Positions 1 to 9,452 are shown, counted from the stretch's first letter. The stretch is 64,000 bases of DNA from an uncultured Erysipelotrichales bacterium (GCA_910579135.1 CAJTTM010000005.1:55496-119495), one strand, 5' to 3'. A program made the numbers and translations. The notes: generated by a model from the sequence alone, not told the origin.

Positions 1-146
1 ATTTCTTGATTTAAAACAATATCAACAGTATCAATATTAAGATTATTAATAACACTTACTATATCTGTAACACTTGCAAGTATTCCAGATACGCAAAATA
101 CAACAATAATTAAGATATATATTGTTTTATATTTCATACCTTTCAT
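1..146 (-). CDS. Partial secreted TasA/CalY-like protein (N-terminus only)
   Basis: The first 48 codons of a gene that runs off the left edge. It begins MKGMKYKTIYILIIVV, a basic start followed by one hydrophobic segment, then SGILASVTDIVSVINNLNIDTVDIVL. This resembles the export signal and first strand of TasA/camelysin-type proteins processed by SipW signal peptidases, which fits the SipW gene about 0.7 kb away. The start is chosen from GGAAG seven bases upstream. Only the N-terminus is visible, so the family call is tentative. Confidence 0.55.
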   Translation of the reverse strand, partial: MKGMKYKTIYILIIVVFCVSGILASVTDIVSVINNLNIDTVDIVLNQE

Positions 147-222
147 AATAATCTTCCTTTCTTTGATAAATTAAAAAGGTGCTTTCATTTATGAAAACAC
201 CCCTATCTTACCTATATAACAT

Positions 223-879
223 TTATTTTACATTTGTTGGTTTTTGATTTTGTAGTTTAGTATAGACAGTGCTTGCATCTGTTGCACCTAAATCATCAGA
301 TTGTATAGCTTTAGCGTATACATCTACTTTATACTTTTTACCTTCTAACCCCTGATTTTCAACATAATTTGCCCATTTGATTTTATCAAAAACTTTTGGA
401 GCCTTTTCGTTTGAATTTAATACAGTCATATGATCTAAATCTGTACAATATGCATACACATGTGTGATAGTTTTGTTTTCTTCATCTTTTGTACTCTTTA
501 ACTCAATCCATCCTTCATTAACAGTATAGCTTGCAATTTCAAACTCTGCTGCATCTTTTCTTGTACCATCTTCATTTGCAACAACTCCATTTTCATAAGG
601 TACAATTACTTCTGCAAAAACATAACCAGGAACCTTATCAATGTTTGTGATTTGAGGATCTTTTTGAACTTCTTTATTTGGAGTAATATTTTCTCCATTT
701 GATGGATCCCAATGTTCCTCAGTTAATTCAATATTTAATTTTCCATTTGTAAATTCATTACTAGCAAATTCAACATCTGTTAGGAATGCTGTGATTCCTC
801 CTGTAAAGATTGTCCCAACTAAAGCTAATGCTAATAATGATTTTTTTAAATTCTTTTTGTTTGTTTTATTTTCTTTCAT
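223..879 (-). CDS. TasA/CalY-family secreted fibre protein, SipW-dependent signal
   Basis: Secreted protein of about 218 residues. The N-terminus has a Lys/Asn-rich n-region, a hydrophobic core (SLLALALVGTIFTGGITAF) and then LTDVEFASNEFTNGKLNIELTE, the arrangement seen in TasA, CalY/camelysin and related SipW substrates (established family knowledge). An ATG with AAGGAG nine bases upstream is the best start, giving a 14-base overlap with the end of sipW, so the two are translationally coupled. Such proteins form extracellular fibres or act as matrix proteins; that role here is inferred from family and neighbour. No sortase motif is seen. Confidence 0.75.
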   Translation of the reverse strand: MKENKTNKKNLKKSLLALALVGTIFTGGITAFLTDVEFASNEFTNGKLNIELTEEHWDPSNGENITPNKEVQKDPQITNIDKVPGYVFAEVIVPYENGVVANEDGTRKDAAEFEIASYTVNEGWIELKSTKDEENKTITHVYAYCTDLDHMTVLNSNEKAPKVFDKIKWANYVENQGLEGKKYKVDVYAKAIQSDDLGATDASTVYTKLQNQKPTNVK

Positions 880-1402
880 TTTCATTTTCTCCTTCAATAA
901 TAATTTGATTATTTTCATCTTCCTCATCATCTTTAAGTAAACGACTTAAAAGTGATTGAGAAATAATTACTGTAACTAAAATAATCATTCCTTGTATGGA
1001 ATGGATATAATTCATAATATAACCAAAATATGGAATAGAAAATACTGTTTTTCCTACATACATATTATATGGAACTGGAGCGAAGTCCACATTTTCATTT
1101 GCATCACCTTTTGTAATAAACACCTTGTTCTTATCATCCCTTTTTTCAACTCTATGTGTAACTAACACTGTGTTTGTTTTAAAAGCAATAATGTCTCCTG
1201 TTTTAATATTTTCGACTGCAACGTTTTTATCTACATAAACCATTGCTCCTGTATGTATCTCAGGCTCCATACTGCCACTCAATACAACATAATGTTCCAT
1301 ATTTATGAACCAAGGAAAAACATTTAATATAACGATTGCGATAAGTATTAAAGTTTCTACACTTAATACAATATCGTTTATTTTTTTCAATATTCTTTTC
1401 AT
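866..1402 (-). CDS. sipW: SipW-type (ER-type) signal peptidase I
   Basis: Membrane serine peptidase that removes signal peptides from TasA-like substrates. One hydrophobic segment lies near residues 12-34, then LSGSMEP with the nucleophile Ser44, and VTHRV with His83 in place of the lysine used by ordinary bacterial signal peptidases; the Ser/His pair is the hallmark of the archaeal/ER-type SipW group. KGDANENVD is the usual GDxN-type box. A second hydrophobic segment lies near residues 138-152. Length (178) is typical. It is directly upstream of a TasA-like gene and close to a large adhesin, so a dedicated fibre-export cassette is likely. Confidence 0.9.
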   Translation of the reverse strand: MKRILKKINDIVLSVETLILIAIVILNVFPWFINMEHYVVLSGSMEPEIHTGAMVYVDKNVAVENIKTGDIIAFKTNTVLVTHRVEKRDDKNKVFITKGDANENVDFAPVPYNMYVGKTVFSIPYFGYIMNYIHSIQGMIILVTVIISQSLLSRLLKDDEEDENNQIIIEGENENERK

Positions 1403-1451
1403 TATTTTCTACTCCCTTTCAATTTTCTATTCTTATTTCACTTCTCCATGT

Positions 1452-1471
1452 TGACACCATTTAAGGTGTCA
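1452..1471 (-). promoter_or_regulatory. Inverted repeat in the sipW leader
   Basis: A perfect 7-bp dyad, TGACACC with its complement GGTGTCA around a 6-base spacer, sits about 50 bases upstream of sipW. Downstream on the gene strand it runs into ACATGGA. A dyad of the same size followed by the same ACATGGA occurs in the leader of the large adhesin gene (6197-6215), so it may be a shared operator or RNA structure. No T-run follows, so it is not a simple terminator. Confidence 0.4.
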
Positions 1472-1533
1472 TAAGAATATGCTCCTTTTGAATTCTTTTC
1501 CCATTCTTTCCTCTCTTTAAAAGAAATAGAAAA

Positions 1534-1580
1534 AGAAGTTTTATATTTATATTGAAATATTCAATAAGTATAAAACTTCT
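1534..1580 (-). terminator. Terminator of the VaFE adhesin gene
   Basis: A 12-bp perfect stem (AGAAGTTTTATA and its complement) immediately follows the stop of the adhesin gene and leads into TTTTTCTATTT on the minus strand. It looks like an intrinsic terminator between the adhesin and sipW. Confidence 0.8.
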
Positions 1581-1588
1581 CTATTTTT

Positions 1589-4500
1589 TTAATTCTCTTC
1601 TTTCTTTTTCTTTAATGCAACCACTACACCCAAAGCACTCACTGAGGCTAATGTAACAAAACCTAAAATTGAAGTAGTATCTTCAGTCTTAATGATTGTA
1701 GTTGGTAATAATGTATTTAAATATATAAAGCTGTAAGTACTTCCTACACCTTTTAAATTTCTATTAATAACTACTTTTTTGACTTCACTTGATAATTCAT
1801 ATCCTTCAGGAGCTTTTGTTTCTTTAATGTAATAAGTTCCAAATTTTAATGCCTTAAATGTTGCTGTACCATTTTTAGTATCAGCATGAGCTTTCTTTAG
1901 AACTTGTGTACATTCTTCATCAGTATATAATGTAAACTCAAAGTCTTTAGATTTAATTAATTCTTTGCTTTGACTATCTACTTTATTAACCTGTATATTT
2001 GTATAAACAACCTTATTCCCTTGAACCGGAATATCAAATGCGTCAACCTTAATTGTTTGACCTTGATCATTTATATCTTCATGTTTTGCTATAACATTTC
2101 CATTTTGATCTGTTAAAGTTTCAAACACAACAATATCATGAGCATCAATCAAGTCTTTTGTATTGATTGTAAATTCAACATTTACTTTTTCATTTTCTGT
2201 TTCAGCAACAAACGTTTTCTCTCCAGTCACTTTCTTAACATCTGCAATATATGTTTTTCCAGTCACTTTATCCATCATTACACCAGTTAGTGTATATTCA
2301 TTTCCTACTGTTAATCCTTCATATGCAACTTCATCAATAATTTGAATATCTTCATGGTTTTTACTATCAGGATTAAATTCAATAACCTTTCCACCATCTG
2401 CAGTAGCAGTTGTATGAATGTTTACGATATTAACAGTTTGATCTTTGTCGTTAATATCACTATGTGTAGTAATTAATTTATCTCCACTATATAAGTCTTC
2501 AAAAACAACAGTTGTTGTTCCTGCTAAAACAGATCCATCAAATGTAAATGTTAATTCAATAACTTCATTTGGCTTTGTTGCAGTAAATGTTTTTTCAGCA
2601 ACAATTTCTTGACCATCAATTAATAAAGGCTCACCTGTTGATTGATCCATTAGTTTACCTTTAACAGTATACTCTGTTCCAATATGAAGTCCTGTATGTT
2701 CAACTTTATCAGTAATAGTCATTTCTTTAGAAATTTGACTTTCATGAGTACCACTATCTCCAGTTGCAGTTGTATGAATTTCAATTAATTCATTAGTGAT
2801 ATCTTTTTCAACAGTGTATTCTTTAGTCTTAGTATCTTCGATTGTAAAATCAAAGACAACAGGTTTTTCTAATAAAGCATAGCTGTCATTAGTTTCAGTT
2901 TCTTCTAATTGATAGCTTGCTCCATCTAAACCTAAAGGTAAATTGTCAATAACAATTTGTCCGTTTTCATCAATTGAATAGATTCCATCTTCAACATCAT
3001 TAACATTAACAATATCTCCTGCTTTATAAATAGTAGTTCCATCAGCAGGATCTACAACATCTTTAACAGCTGTTAATTTAAATTTAGCATTCAACTCACC
3101 AACATCGATACTTGCTTGTTCAAACGCTTTATTTAAAATGATTTTTCCTGTTGGCTTATCGTTTTTAATAACAACTTCGATTACAGGATTATCTTCATCT
3201 CCTGTAACTTCAAAAATGGATTGGTTTTGACTAACTTCAAATTTTACAGGTTCATCTAACTCCAAATATCCTTGTGGAGTTTTGATTTCTTCAACCCTGT
3301 AATGTCCATAAGATAATTTTAAAGGAGCCATTGTAGTTCCCAAAATATCATCAATATTACTCCAAATTCCTTTAACAGCAATATAATTATCACTATTTGT
3401 AGTAAATGTATCGTATTTAAATGGTCCAACCTGTTGAGTGACATATTCATTTTCATCTTCGTTGAAAATTTTAAAAGTCACTCCGTTTAAAGAAACATTC
3501 TTTAAAGTTTCAGAATCTTTCTTAATTAATCTAACATATGAATCATAATACATATTAGTAATAACATATGATTTAGTTTCTACTTCTTCACTTTCTGGTT
3601 TAAGAGAAACTTCAAATAATCCCTCTAAATCTTCTGTTCCAATTCCTGAAGAAGTTTGTTTTAAGCTATAATCACCATAAGCAAGTTCATGTGATTTTGC
3701 ATAACCATCTTTATCAGTAATCAATTCATCACATTCTAAGTCTTTTGCGACAAATTCATCTCTATGTTTCCATGCTTCTTCAATAGAACCATATTGTTTA
3801 ATATATTTGTTTGCAACTACAATGAAATGTATACCTTCTTCAGGTTTTGTAACTTGACTAAATCCTTTTTTTGCGGCTACTTTTCTAATTTCTAAAATAG
3901 TTGTTTTTGGTGTTTCTCGAATATTTGGTTCAGCAATAATTTGACTAGAAGTATCTTCAGGACGTCTGTTTAGATTAATTTCCGTAGCTGAATCATTTAA
4001 TTTATATCCTACTGGTGCTTCTAATTCTCTAATTTCATACTTCCCTAAAGCAAGATTATCCCAAATAATTTGGGCAGTCTCATCTTGAATTGTTTTAATT
4101 CCATCATCTCCAACAACCTTATTACCAATTGTTTTTTTAGAAATTAATTCTCCAGTTTTATAAATTAATGTATTGTTTGCAGGATCTTTAATATCATTTT
4201 TAGCATATAATCCAAATTTAGCTCCAATTAATTCTGCATCTGCAACAGGCGTTGTAGAATTAGATCCTTCAGATGTTTTTGTTAATACAATTTTACCTAA
4301 AACACGTTCGTTTGAAATTGTAATGTTTGTTTGACTGTCACTTCCTACATTAGCTGTTAAACTGTTATACTTAATTTCAATTTCTTTTACAGTTTTTGAT
4401 AATGCATACCCTTCAGGTGCTTGAATTTCTTCTAGCTTATATTTACCAATTGGAAGATTATCAATAACTGCTTTTTCTCCAGTTTTTGGATCATTTGCAT

Positions 4501-6061
4501 AAAAACTGTAAGTAAAATCTCCTGCTTCCACCTTAGTAGGTTCATCTTTGGACATATCATCTAGAATATCATCATCAATAACATCATCTTTACCTAACTG
4601 TTCTTCTAAATCAGGATCTGGTTCAAAATCTTCTACGTTAACATTATAGAAATAAATTGGAGTTGTATTGGTTAATTTGAAAATAGCTCCATTTAATGGA
4701 TGTCCTGTCCACTCGTCTAATTTTTCAACATATAAAGTGCCAGTTTGATGTCTGTTAACAAAAGTAAGAGTTTTACTGTCTCCATTTTCTAATGTTACCT
4801 CTTTAATTTTACTATCTCTAACAAATGGCGAAGGAACTGATGTTTCTTGAATATAGTAAGTTCCAGGTTGTAACTTAACATTGATTTCTCCATGTTCATC
4901 AGTTGTTACAGTATCTACAACATCTTTAATTGCAATATTTCCTAGTGTAGATTTCCCGATAGTGAATTTAGCACCTTTAATTGGTTTTCCAAATTCATCA
5001 TCTTTGGAAATATTCAGCTCAGTATCATCTTCCCAATTGATTTTAAGTGAAGTTGATGCTGGTAATCCATCTTTATCTAGTGCACACAAAATCTGTTTGC
5101 TACTAGAGGATCCGTTCAATTTTAATTTGTATGCTTTGTATGATGATGAAATTGAACTTCCTTTTAATTCAATTGTAGAAGTTTTTACAGTACTATCTTT
5201 TTTCAAAATAAAACCATAAATCCATTCACCAGATTGATCTCCACTTAAGCGAATTGTTTCTCCAAAACTTGTAACTCTTTTAATTTTGTAAGTTTCTGCA
5301 TTATTCTCCATAATAACAGCTCTTATGTTTTCAGGGAGCTTCATCTCAAAATCCTGATTCTCATTCCAATTTCGAATTGAAACCGCCTGAGAAAAATGGT
5401 TTTCCATTGTCAACAACCATTCATAATCGTTTACATTAATACATCTTTCAAACCACTCATTGCCTTCTTTAGGTTCAGTGATTTTCTCAACGACTTTTCC
5501 TGAATTCCTAAAGAATACATCATTGTTACCTGGAATAGCTGGTTGATCATCTAGCCAATTATAAAAGTCAGTACAAATTTTCTTTGCAGTTGAATTAGCC
5601 ATGTAAGACCAATTTTCTCCTAATGCCCTTGCAACTGTCATGTGTGTAATAATATAACGTGCTCCTGTTTTTTGACTGTTGTAGTGTTTTGTCCAATATA
5701 AGTCATCTTTAGGGGCATACCAGCTATAATACATAGCTTTTGCAGCCTTTGAGTCTGTAGCCATACGACTAACAGTATAAGAACCAGAACCAGGTCTATG
5801 TTTATCAGGTTGACTACATACAGCTTGAACTTCTTTACCTCCTATTTTGGCTTTGTAGTTAAATGTATACCAACTACTGTTTGATCCTAATCCATAATCA
5901 CTGTATCGATACTTGTTAGGTGTCGATACTTCTACAGATTCAGCCAACACAGGACTTAGATTGGTTGCAATCATAGAAAAAATCATCATAAAAGATAAAA
6001 TAAAATTCATCATTTTATACAAAATTGTTTTAACATTTTTTGTTTTCTTTTTTGTAATCAT
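1589..6061 (-). CDS. Giant surface adhesin: thioester domain, Cna-B/SpaA and VaFE repeats
   Basis: A 1490-residue secreted protein. Residues 1-41 form a signal peptide ending PVLAES. Residues ~45-340 look like a TQXA/thioester adhesion domain: AVCSQPDKHRPG with Cys82 and THMTVARA near residue 140. Several Cna-B/SpaA-type domains follow (each ending in ..L..G.Y...E...P.GY). Two VaFE (Thr-Gln ester-bond) repeats at ~1130-1350 show VVFEDLY and VVFETLT plus DINDxxQT. A last SpaA domain precedes a membrane helix and KKKKEEN. The sorting signal is not a clean LPxTG; LLPTT is the nearest match and KTEDTTS resembles the common KTGD stretch. Likely a host- or cell-binding fibre. Confidence 0.9.
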   Translation of the reverse strand: MITKKKTKNVKTILYKMMNFILSFMMIFSMIATNLSPVLAESVEVSTPNKYRYSDYGLGSNSSWYTFNYKAKIGGKEVQAVCSQPDKHRPGSGSYTVSRMATDSKAAKAMYYSWYAPKDDLYWTKHYNSQKTGARYIITHMTVARALGENWSYMANSTAKKICTDFYNWLDDQPAIPGNNDVFFRNSGKVVEKITEPKEGNEWFERCINVNDYEWLLTMENHFSQAVSIRNWNENQDFEMKLPENIRAVIMENNAETYKIKRVTSFGETIRLSGDQSGEWIYGFILKKDSTVKTSTIELKGSSISSSYKAYKLKLNGSSSSKQILCALDKDGLPASTSLKINWEDDTELNISKDDEFGKPIKGAKFTIGKSTLGNIAIKDVVDTVTTDEHGEINVKLQPGTYYIQETSVPSPFVRDSKIKEVTLENGDSKTLTFVNRHQTGTLYVEKLDEWTGHPLNGAIFKLTNTTPIYFYNVNVEDFEPDPDLEEQLGKDDVIDDDILDDMSKDEPTKVEAGDFTYSFYANDPKTGEKAVIDNLPIGKYKLEEIQAPEGYALSKTVKEIEIKYNSLTANVGSDSQTNITISNERVLGKIVLTKTSEGSNSTTPVADAELIGAKFGLYAKNDIKDPANNTLIYKTGELISKKTIGNKVVGDDGIKTIQDETAQIIWDNLALGKYEIRELEAPVGYKLNDSATEINLNRRPEDTSSQIIAEPNIRETPKTTILEIRKVAAKKGFSQVTKPEEGIHFIVVANKYIKQYGSIEEAWKHRDEFVAKDLECDELITDKDGYAKSHELAYGDYSLKQTSSGIGTEDLEGLFEVSLKPESEEVETKSYVITNMYYDSYVRLIKKDSETLKNVSLNGVTFKIFNEDENEYVTQQVGPFKYDTFTTNSDNYIAVKGIWSNIDDILGTTMAPLKLSYGHYRVEEIKTPQGYLELDEPVKFEVSQNQSIFEVTGDEDNPVIEVVIKNDKPTGKIILNKAFEQASIDVGELNAKFKLTAVKDVVDPADGTTIYKAGDIVNVNDVEDGIYSIDENGQIVIDNLPLGLDGASYQLEETETNDSYALLEKPVVFDFTIEDTKTKEYTVEKDITNELIEIHTTATGDSGTHESQISKEMTITDKVEHTGLHIGTEYTVKGKLMDQSTGEPLLIDGQEIVAEKTFTATKPNEVIELTFTFDGSVLAGTTTVVFEDLYSGDKLITTHSDINDKDQTVNIVNIHTTATADGGKVIEFNPDSKNHEDIQIIDEVAYEGLTVGNEYTLTGVMMDKVTGKTYIADVKKVTGEKTFVAETENEKVNVEFTINTKDLIDAHDIVVFETLTDQNGNVIAKHEDINDQGQTIKVDAFDIPVQGNKVVYTNIQVNKVDSQSKELIKSKDFEFTLYTDEECTQVLKKAHADTKNGTATFKALKFGTYYIKETKAPEGYELSSEVKKVVINRNLKGVGSTYSFIYLNTLLPTTIIKTEDTTSILGFVTLASVSALGVVVALKKKKEEN

Positions 6062-6448
6062 TACTTAATTTCCTTTCATTTCAATTTAAGTTTTTTATCG
6101 CAGACTTATAACTGCTTTTCTTTTGCAAAAGAAAAGTAGGTTTTACATACCTACTCTTAACTAATAAAATATATAATGCTTTAATATAATCCATGTTGAA
6201 CTCTCAAGGAGTTCAGCCAAAACCAGTTTGATACATTCTAAAATTATGTTTTGAATATATATTTCTATATAAGCAGAATTTATTCTTGCGAATACTGTCT
6301 AAAAATAGTTTTCTTATAGTTTTATAATACACTTCATTAAACCATATAGTTAAATAATAATAGTAATAATCGAACATACACTTTCTCCTTTCTTTATTTA
6401 GTTTTAAACAAAAAAGATGAAATTACAACTCTATCCTTTTTGTTCACA
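6062..6448 (-). promoter_or_regulatory. Long structured leader of the adhesin gene
   Basis: A 387-base gap without a large gene. It holds, in transcription order, a small ORF (listed separately), a 7-bp dyad overlapping that ORF's stop (6197-6215), a 37-codon ORF starting MDYIKALYILL without a good ribosome site (6081-6194), a stem GTAGGT/ACCTAC, a 22-base perfect palindrome of CTTTTCTTTT type (6115-6136), and the adhesin ribosome site AAAGGA. Two adjacent stems between a short ORF and a surface-protein gene suggest leader-mediated control; which signal is sensed cannot be read from the sequence. Confidence 0.45.
6213..6377 (-). CDS. Small 54-residue ORF, candidate leader peptide with five Tyr codons
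   Basis: Begins MFDYYYYYLTIWFNE and ends QTGFG. It has an excellent ribosome site (AAAGGAG seven bases before ATG), unlike most chance ORFs here. Codons 4-8 are five consecutive tyrosines, and its TGA stop lies inside the arm of a 7-bp dyad. That geometry (codon run, stop in a stem, structured RNA, then a gene) resembles attenuation leaders, but the adhesin has no obvious link to tyrosine supply. In an AT-rich genome a TAT run can arise by chance. Confidence 0.5.
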   Translation of the reverse strand: MFDYYYYYLTIWFNEVYYKTIRKLFLDSIRKNKFCLYRNIYSKHNFRMYQTGFG

Positions 6449-7090
6449 TTAATATTCAATTTGTTTCATCAAATCTTCAATTTTCCAATGTCGAAGTCGT
6501 CCATTATTTTTTTCTTGAAAATATTTTAATCTTAATGAATTTTGTATTGCACCAATTATACAATCTTGATCAAACCATAAATTCTCTTTTTCAGAACAAA
6601 TAGTTAATGGTTTAAGTGGATAATTTCTTGTATCAACTATATAAAAAGGAACATCCTTAATACATATATTAGCTCCTTTACGTCTTATATAGGAAATAGC
6701 TGTGTGTGTATTGTCACACCAAACATACGATTCAGTTATTGTTATGCGAATGGATTTTTTAAAATTATCTGTAATCATCTTATTTATAATTGCATTCTCT
6801 ATAGCAATTGAATGTTCTCTATAGAATCCCCACTGTATGTTAGGATAAAAAGCTTTTATTGCTGTATCATATATGTCTTTATTGTTGTTATTAATATACA
6901 TTATGTGTTTACACTCTAAATCTTTAAGTTTAATTTTTAAAATTCTTTCATAACGTCTTAAGTCATGTGTTATAAGATATGTATCAATGTTTGGGATACA
7001 TTCTTTACAATATCCTTTGTTATGTGAAAATTGATTTATATCTATTGTTTTTCCACACTTAATGCAATATGTAATCTTATCTGCTTCCAT
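6449..7090 (-). CDS. Zinc-ribbon protein of unknown function
   Basis: 213 residues. The N-terminus carries a zinc ribbon: YCIKCGK near residue 9 and YCKEC near residue 28. The rest is a mixed alpha/beta region with THDLRRYERILKIKL and a C-terminal RLRHWKIEDLMKQIEY, and no motif I recognise. A strong AGGAG site supports the start. It lies alone between two surface-protein genes and lacks the acidic tail found further right. The zinc ribbon suggests nucleic-acid binding, perhaps regulation of the neighbours, but that is inference. Confidence 0.65.
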   Translation of the reverse strand: MEADKITYCIKCGKTIDINQFSHNKGYCKECIPNIDTYLITHDLRRYERILKIKLKDLECKHIMYINNNNKDIYDTAIKAFYPNIQWGFYREHSIAIENAIINKMITDNFKKSIRITITESYVWCDNTHTAISYIRRKGANICIKDVPFYIVDTRNYPLKPLTICSEKENLWFDQDCIIGAIQNSLRLKYFQEKNNGRLRHWKIEDLMKQIEY

Positions 7091-7185
7091 AATATAATCT
7101 CCTCTTTAATTTTTGAATAAAAAAAGGTTAGCTCTCACTATCCTATAAATTCTTTTTATTTACTTGTCTTTTTTTTGATATAGAA

Positions 7186-7209
7186 AAAGGTGGCAATTTT
7201 ACCACCTTT
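7186..7209 (-). terminator. Terminator of the Ig-domain/transglutaminase gene
   Basis: An 8-bp stem AAAGGTGG/CCACCTTT with an 8-base loop, followed on the minus strand by TTTTTCTAT, just after the stop of the upstream gene. Confidence 0.85.
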
Positions 7210-7235
7210 AATTACTTATTTAATCTTTTGATATA

Positions 7236-9452
7236 TTACCAATTTGCATCAATATATGTGATATTCTGTCGACTATAAAAATAATCAATTCCATTGACTG
7301 TATAAATATTTGGTAAAGGACATGCATCATAAAATTCACCCGTTTCTATATCTATAACATCAGTTATATCTTCGAAACGCATTCCATTTTTATAATAAGA
7401 CCCATTATTATTTAAATCGATGAGTGTACATCTATGATCGCTTCCACCCCAACCTATACCACTAGTATAAATGAGTGTACTTGTATACCCTAATTCTTGA
7501 CCAATTTTATACATTAATGATGATGAACCATAACAACTAAATTCCTTACTAATCCAATAAGGAGTTGTTTCAGGAGCTTTATTCAAAAGATTATCATTAA
7601 CTGCTGCTCTTTTTTGATAGTATATATAGTTAGTTCTAATATATTTTTCTAATGCTTGTAATTTTTCTCTTTCTGTCATTGAATTATCAGTAACCTCATT
7701 AATTAAATTTTGAATATATTTTTTTTCTTCTTTATCTTTATCTAATACTGTAACTTTTTTTGAACAAACTTGAATAGTTCTTGTTGTATTTGGAATCTTT
7801 TCCTCAACAACAATATTATACGTTCCAGCTTTTTCAATACTTCCTTCAATTAAAAATCCATCTTTTACTTTACGTTCAGACCAACCATAATTTTCTGTAT
7901 CAAAATGTATATCCGCATAATCTGGTCTACCTGCAAAAGTATCAATAAATTTTCCATCCAAAGTATAAACATAAACAGATAAATATGGCTCAGAATCATC
8001 AAAATTGTACCAGTTAAAAGGATTATTAGTTTTGACATGTGTTACAATATTTAATCCACTATAAAATCCATATTCATTTAAAAATTCCATTTCGTATTTA
8101 TATTTTGGCTGATTTTTTGTTACTGTCACTTGACAAGTTGCTATTTTCCCATTTTTACTACTAACAATTATCGTTGCAGTTCCTTCTTTTTTGGCAGTTA
8201 CTTTACCTGTAGAAGATACAGTCGCAATATTTGTATCATTTGATTGCCACTCAACAGATTTATTTGTTGTACTACTAGGACTAACTGTTGCAGTTAATTT
8301 TGTTGATTCATACTCATTTAATTTTAAAGATGTTGACGATAACGTAATACTATTAACTTCTGTTTCTACATCTTTTTTTTCTTCGTTTGAGGTTGAACTA
8401 TTAACTATTACCTTACATGACTTTGACATCCCATTAGATGCAATAGCATATATATAAGCAGTTCCTACACTTCTTGCAGTTACTTTTCCTGTAGATGAAA
8501 CAGTTGCTACACTTGTATTGTTAGATTGCCATTCAACACTCTTGTTAGTTGCATTACTAGGATTAATTGTAGCTGTTAATTGTTGAGTATCTCCAACATT
8601 TAAAGATAAAGTTGATTTATTTAATGTTACGCTACTTACTTCAACTTTCGCAGTTTTAACAGTAAATTTACAACTTACTGTTTTACCATTTGAAGATTTA
8701 GCAGTTACTGTTGCAGTTCCCACACCAACAGCTTTTACAGTTCCATTTGAAACTGTTACGACACTCTTATTACTAGTAGTATATGTGATCGTTTTGTTAG
8801 TTGCATTTGTTGGAAATACTGTCACTTTCATTTTATATAAATTTCCTTTATTTAACGTTACAGAAGTTATATCTAAAGATAACATATCTACTGCAACGCT
8901 TTTAGTAGTATTCTTAACCGTGACTTTGCTCTTTACACTTAATCCATCAGCCTTAGCTGTAATTGTTGCTGTTCCTTTTTTCTTTGCAGTTACCTTACCT
9001 TTTGAATTAACAATTGCAACTTTCTTATTAGATGATGACCATATAACTTTTTTCTTAGTTCCACTGACTTTTAAAGTATAAGTTTTACCTTTATTCAAAG
9101 TGACTTTAGTTTTGTTTAATTTAATTGGATTTTTAACTGTCACTTTACATTTATACTTTTTAGATCCGATTTTTGCAGTAATAGTACAAGTACCTGCTTT
9201 CTTACCAGTTACTTTACCTTTAGAATTAACAATTGCTATTTTCTTATCAGATGTAGACCACTTGATTTTTTTCTTGTTTCCTACAACTTTTAATGTTGAA
9301 CTTTTACCTTTAACCAAAGCTAATTTAGTTTTATTTAATTTCACTTTAGCTTTCGCTTCAACTTCATTAATCATAGAATAACTATTATCAAAATTGGGAA
9401 TGACTGTAGTCAACATAGCTACAGTTAAAACTGCAATCAATATTTTTTTCAT
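7236..9452 (-). CDS. Secreted five-BIG_2-domain protein with transglutaminase-like domain
   Basis: A 738-residue exported protein. A signal peptide (~1-34) is followed by five bacterial Ig-like group 2 domains (about 36-107, 109-180, 188-266, 270-350, 365-445), each with the pattern VTLNKG...W.SS....A.V...GKVTAK..GTATITA. A linker domain follows (~450-560). The C-terminus resembles a transglutaminase/papain-like fold with FSCYGSSSLMYKIGQELGY (Cys near 638) and SDHRCTLID (His near 672). The first two Ig domains are very Lys-rich. No sorting signal is seen, so it is probably secreted or wall-bound non-covalently. A cross-linking or cell-wall role is inferred. Confidence 0.85.
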   Translation of the reverse strand: MKKILIAVLTVAMLTTVIPNFDNSYSMINEVEAKAKVKLNKTKLALVKGKSSTLKVVGNKKKIKWSTSDKKIAIVNSKGKVTGKKAGTCTITAKIGSKKYKCKVTVKNPIKLNKTKVTLNKGKTYTLKVSGTKKKVIWSSSNKKVAIVNSKGKVTAKKKGTATITAKADGLSVKSKVTVKNTTKSVAVDMLSLDITSVTLNKGNLYKMKVTVFPTNATNKTITYTTSNKSVVTVSNGTVKAVGVGTATVTAKSSNGKTVSCKFTVKTAKVEVSSVTLNKSTLSLNVGDTQQLTATINPSNATNKSVEWQSNNTSVATVSSTGKVTARSVGTAYIYAIASNGMSKSCKVIVNSSTSNEEKKDVETEVNSITLSSTSLKLNEYESTKLTATVSPSSTTNKSVEWQSNDTNIATVSSTGKVTAKKEGTATIIVSSKNGKIATCQVTVTKNQPKYKYEMEFLNEYGFYSGLNIVTHVKTNNPFNWYNFDDSEPYLSVYVYTLDGKFIDTFAGRPDYADIHFDTENYGWSERKVKDGFLIEGSIEKAGTYNIVVEEKIPNTTRTIQVCSKKVTVLDKDKEEKKYIQNLINEVTDNSMTEREKLQALEKYIRTNYIYYQKRAAVNDNLLNKAPETTPYWISKEFSCYGSSSLMYKIGQELGYTSTLIYTSGIGWGGSDHRCTLIDLNNNGSYYKNGMRFEDITDVIDIETGEFYDACPLPNIYTVNGIDYFYSRQNITYIDANW

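Noticed and set aside
6081..6194. 37-codon ORF MDYIKALYILL in the adhesin leader as a gene
   Set aside because: No proper ribosome site and it spans the 22-base palindrome; described only within the leader.
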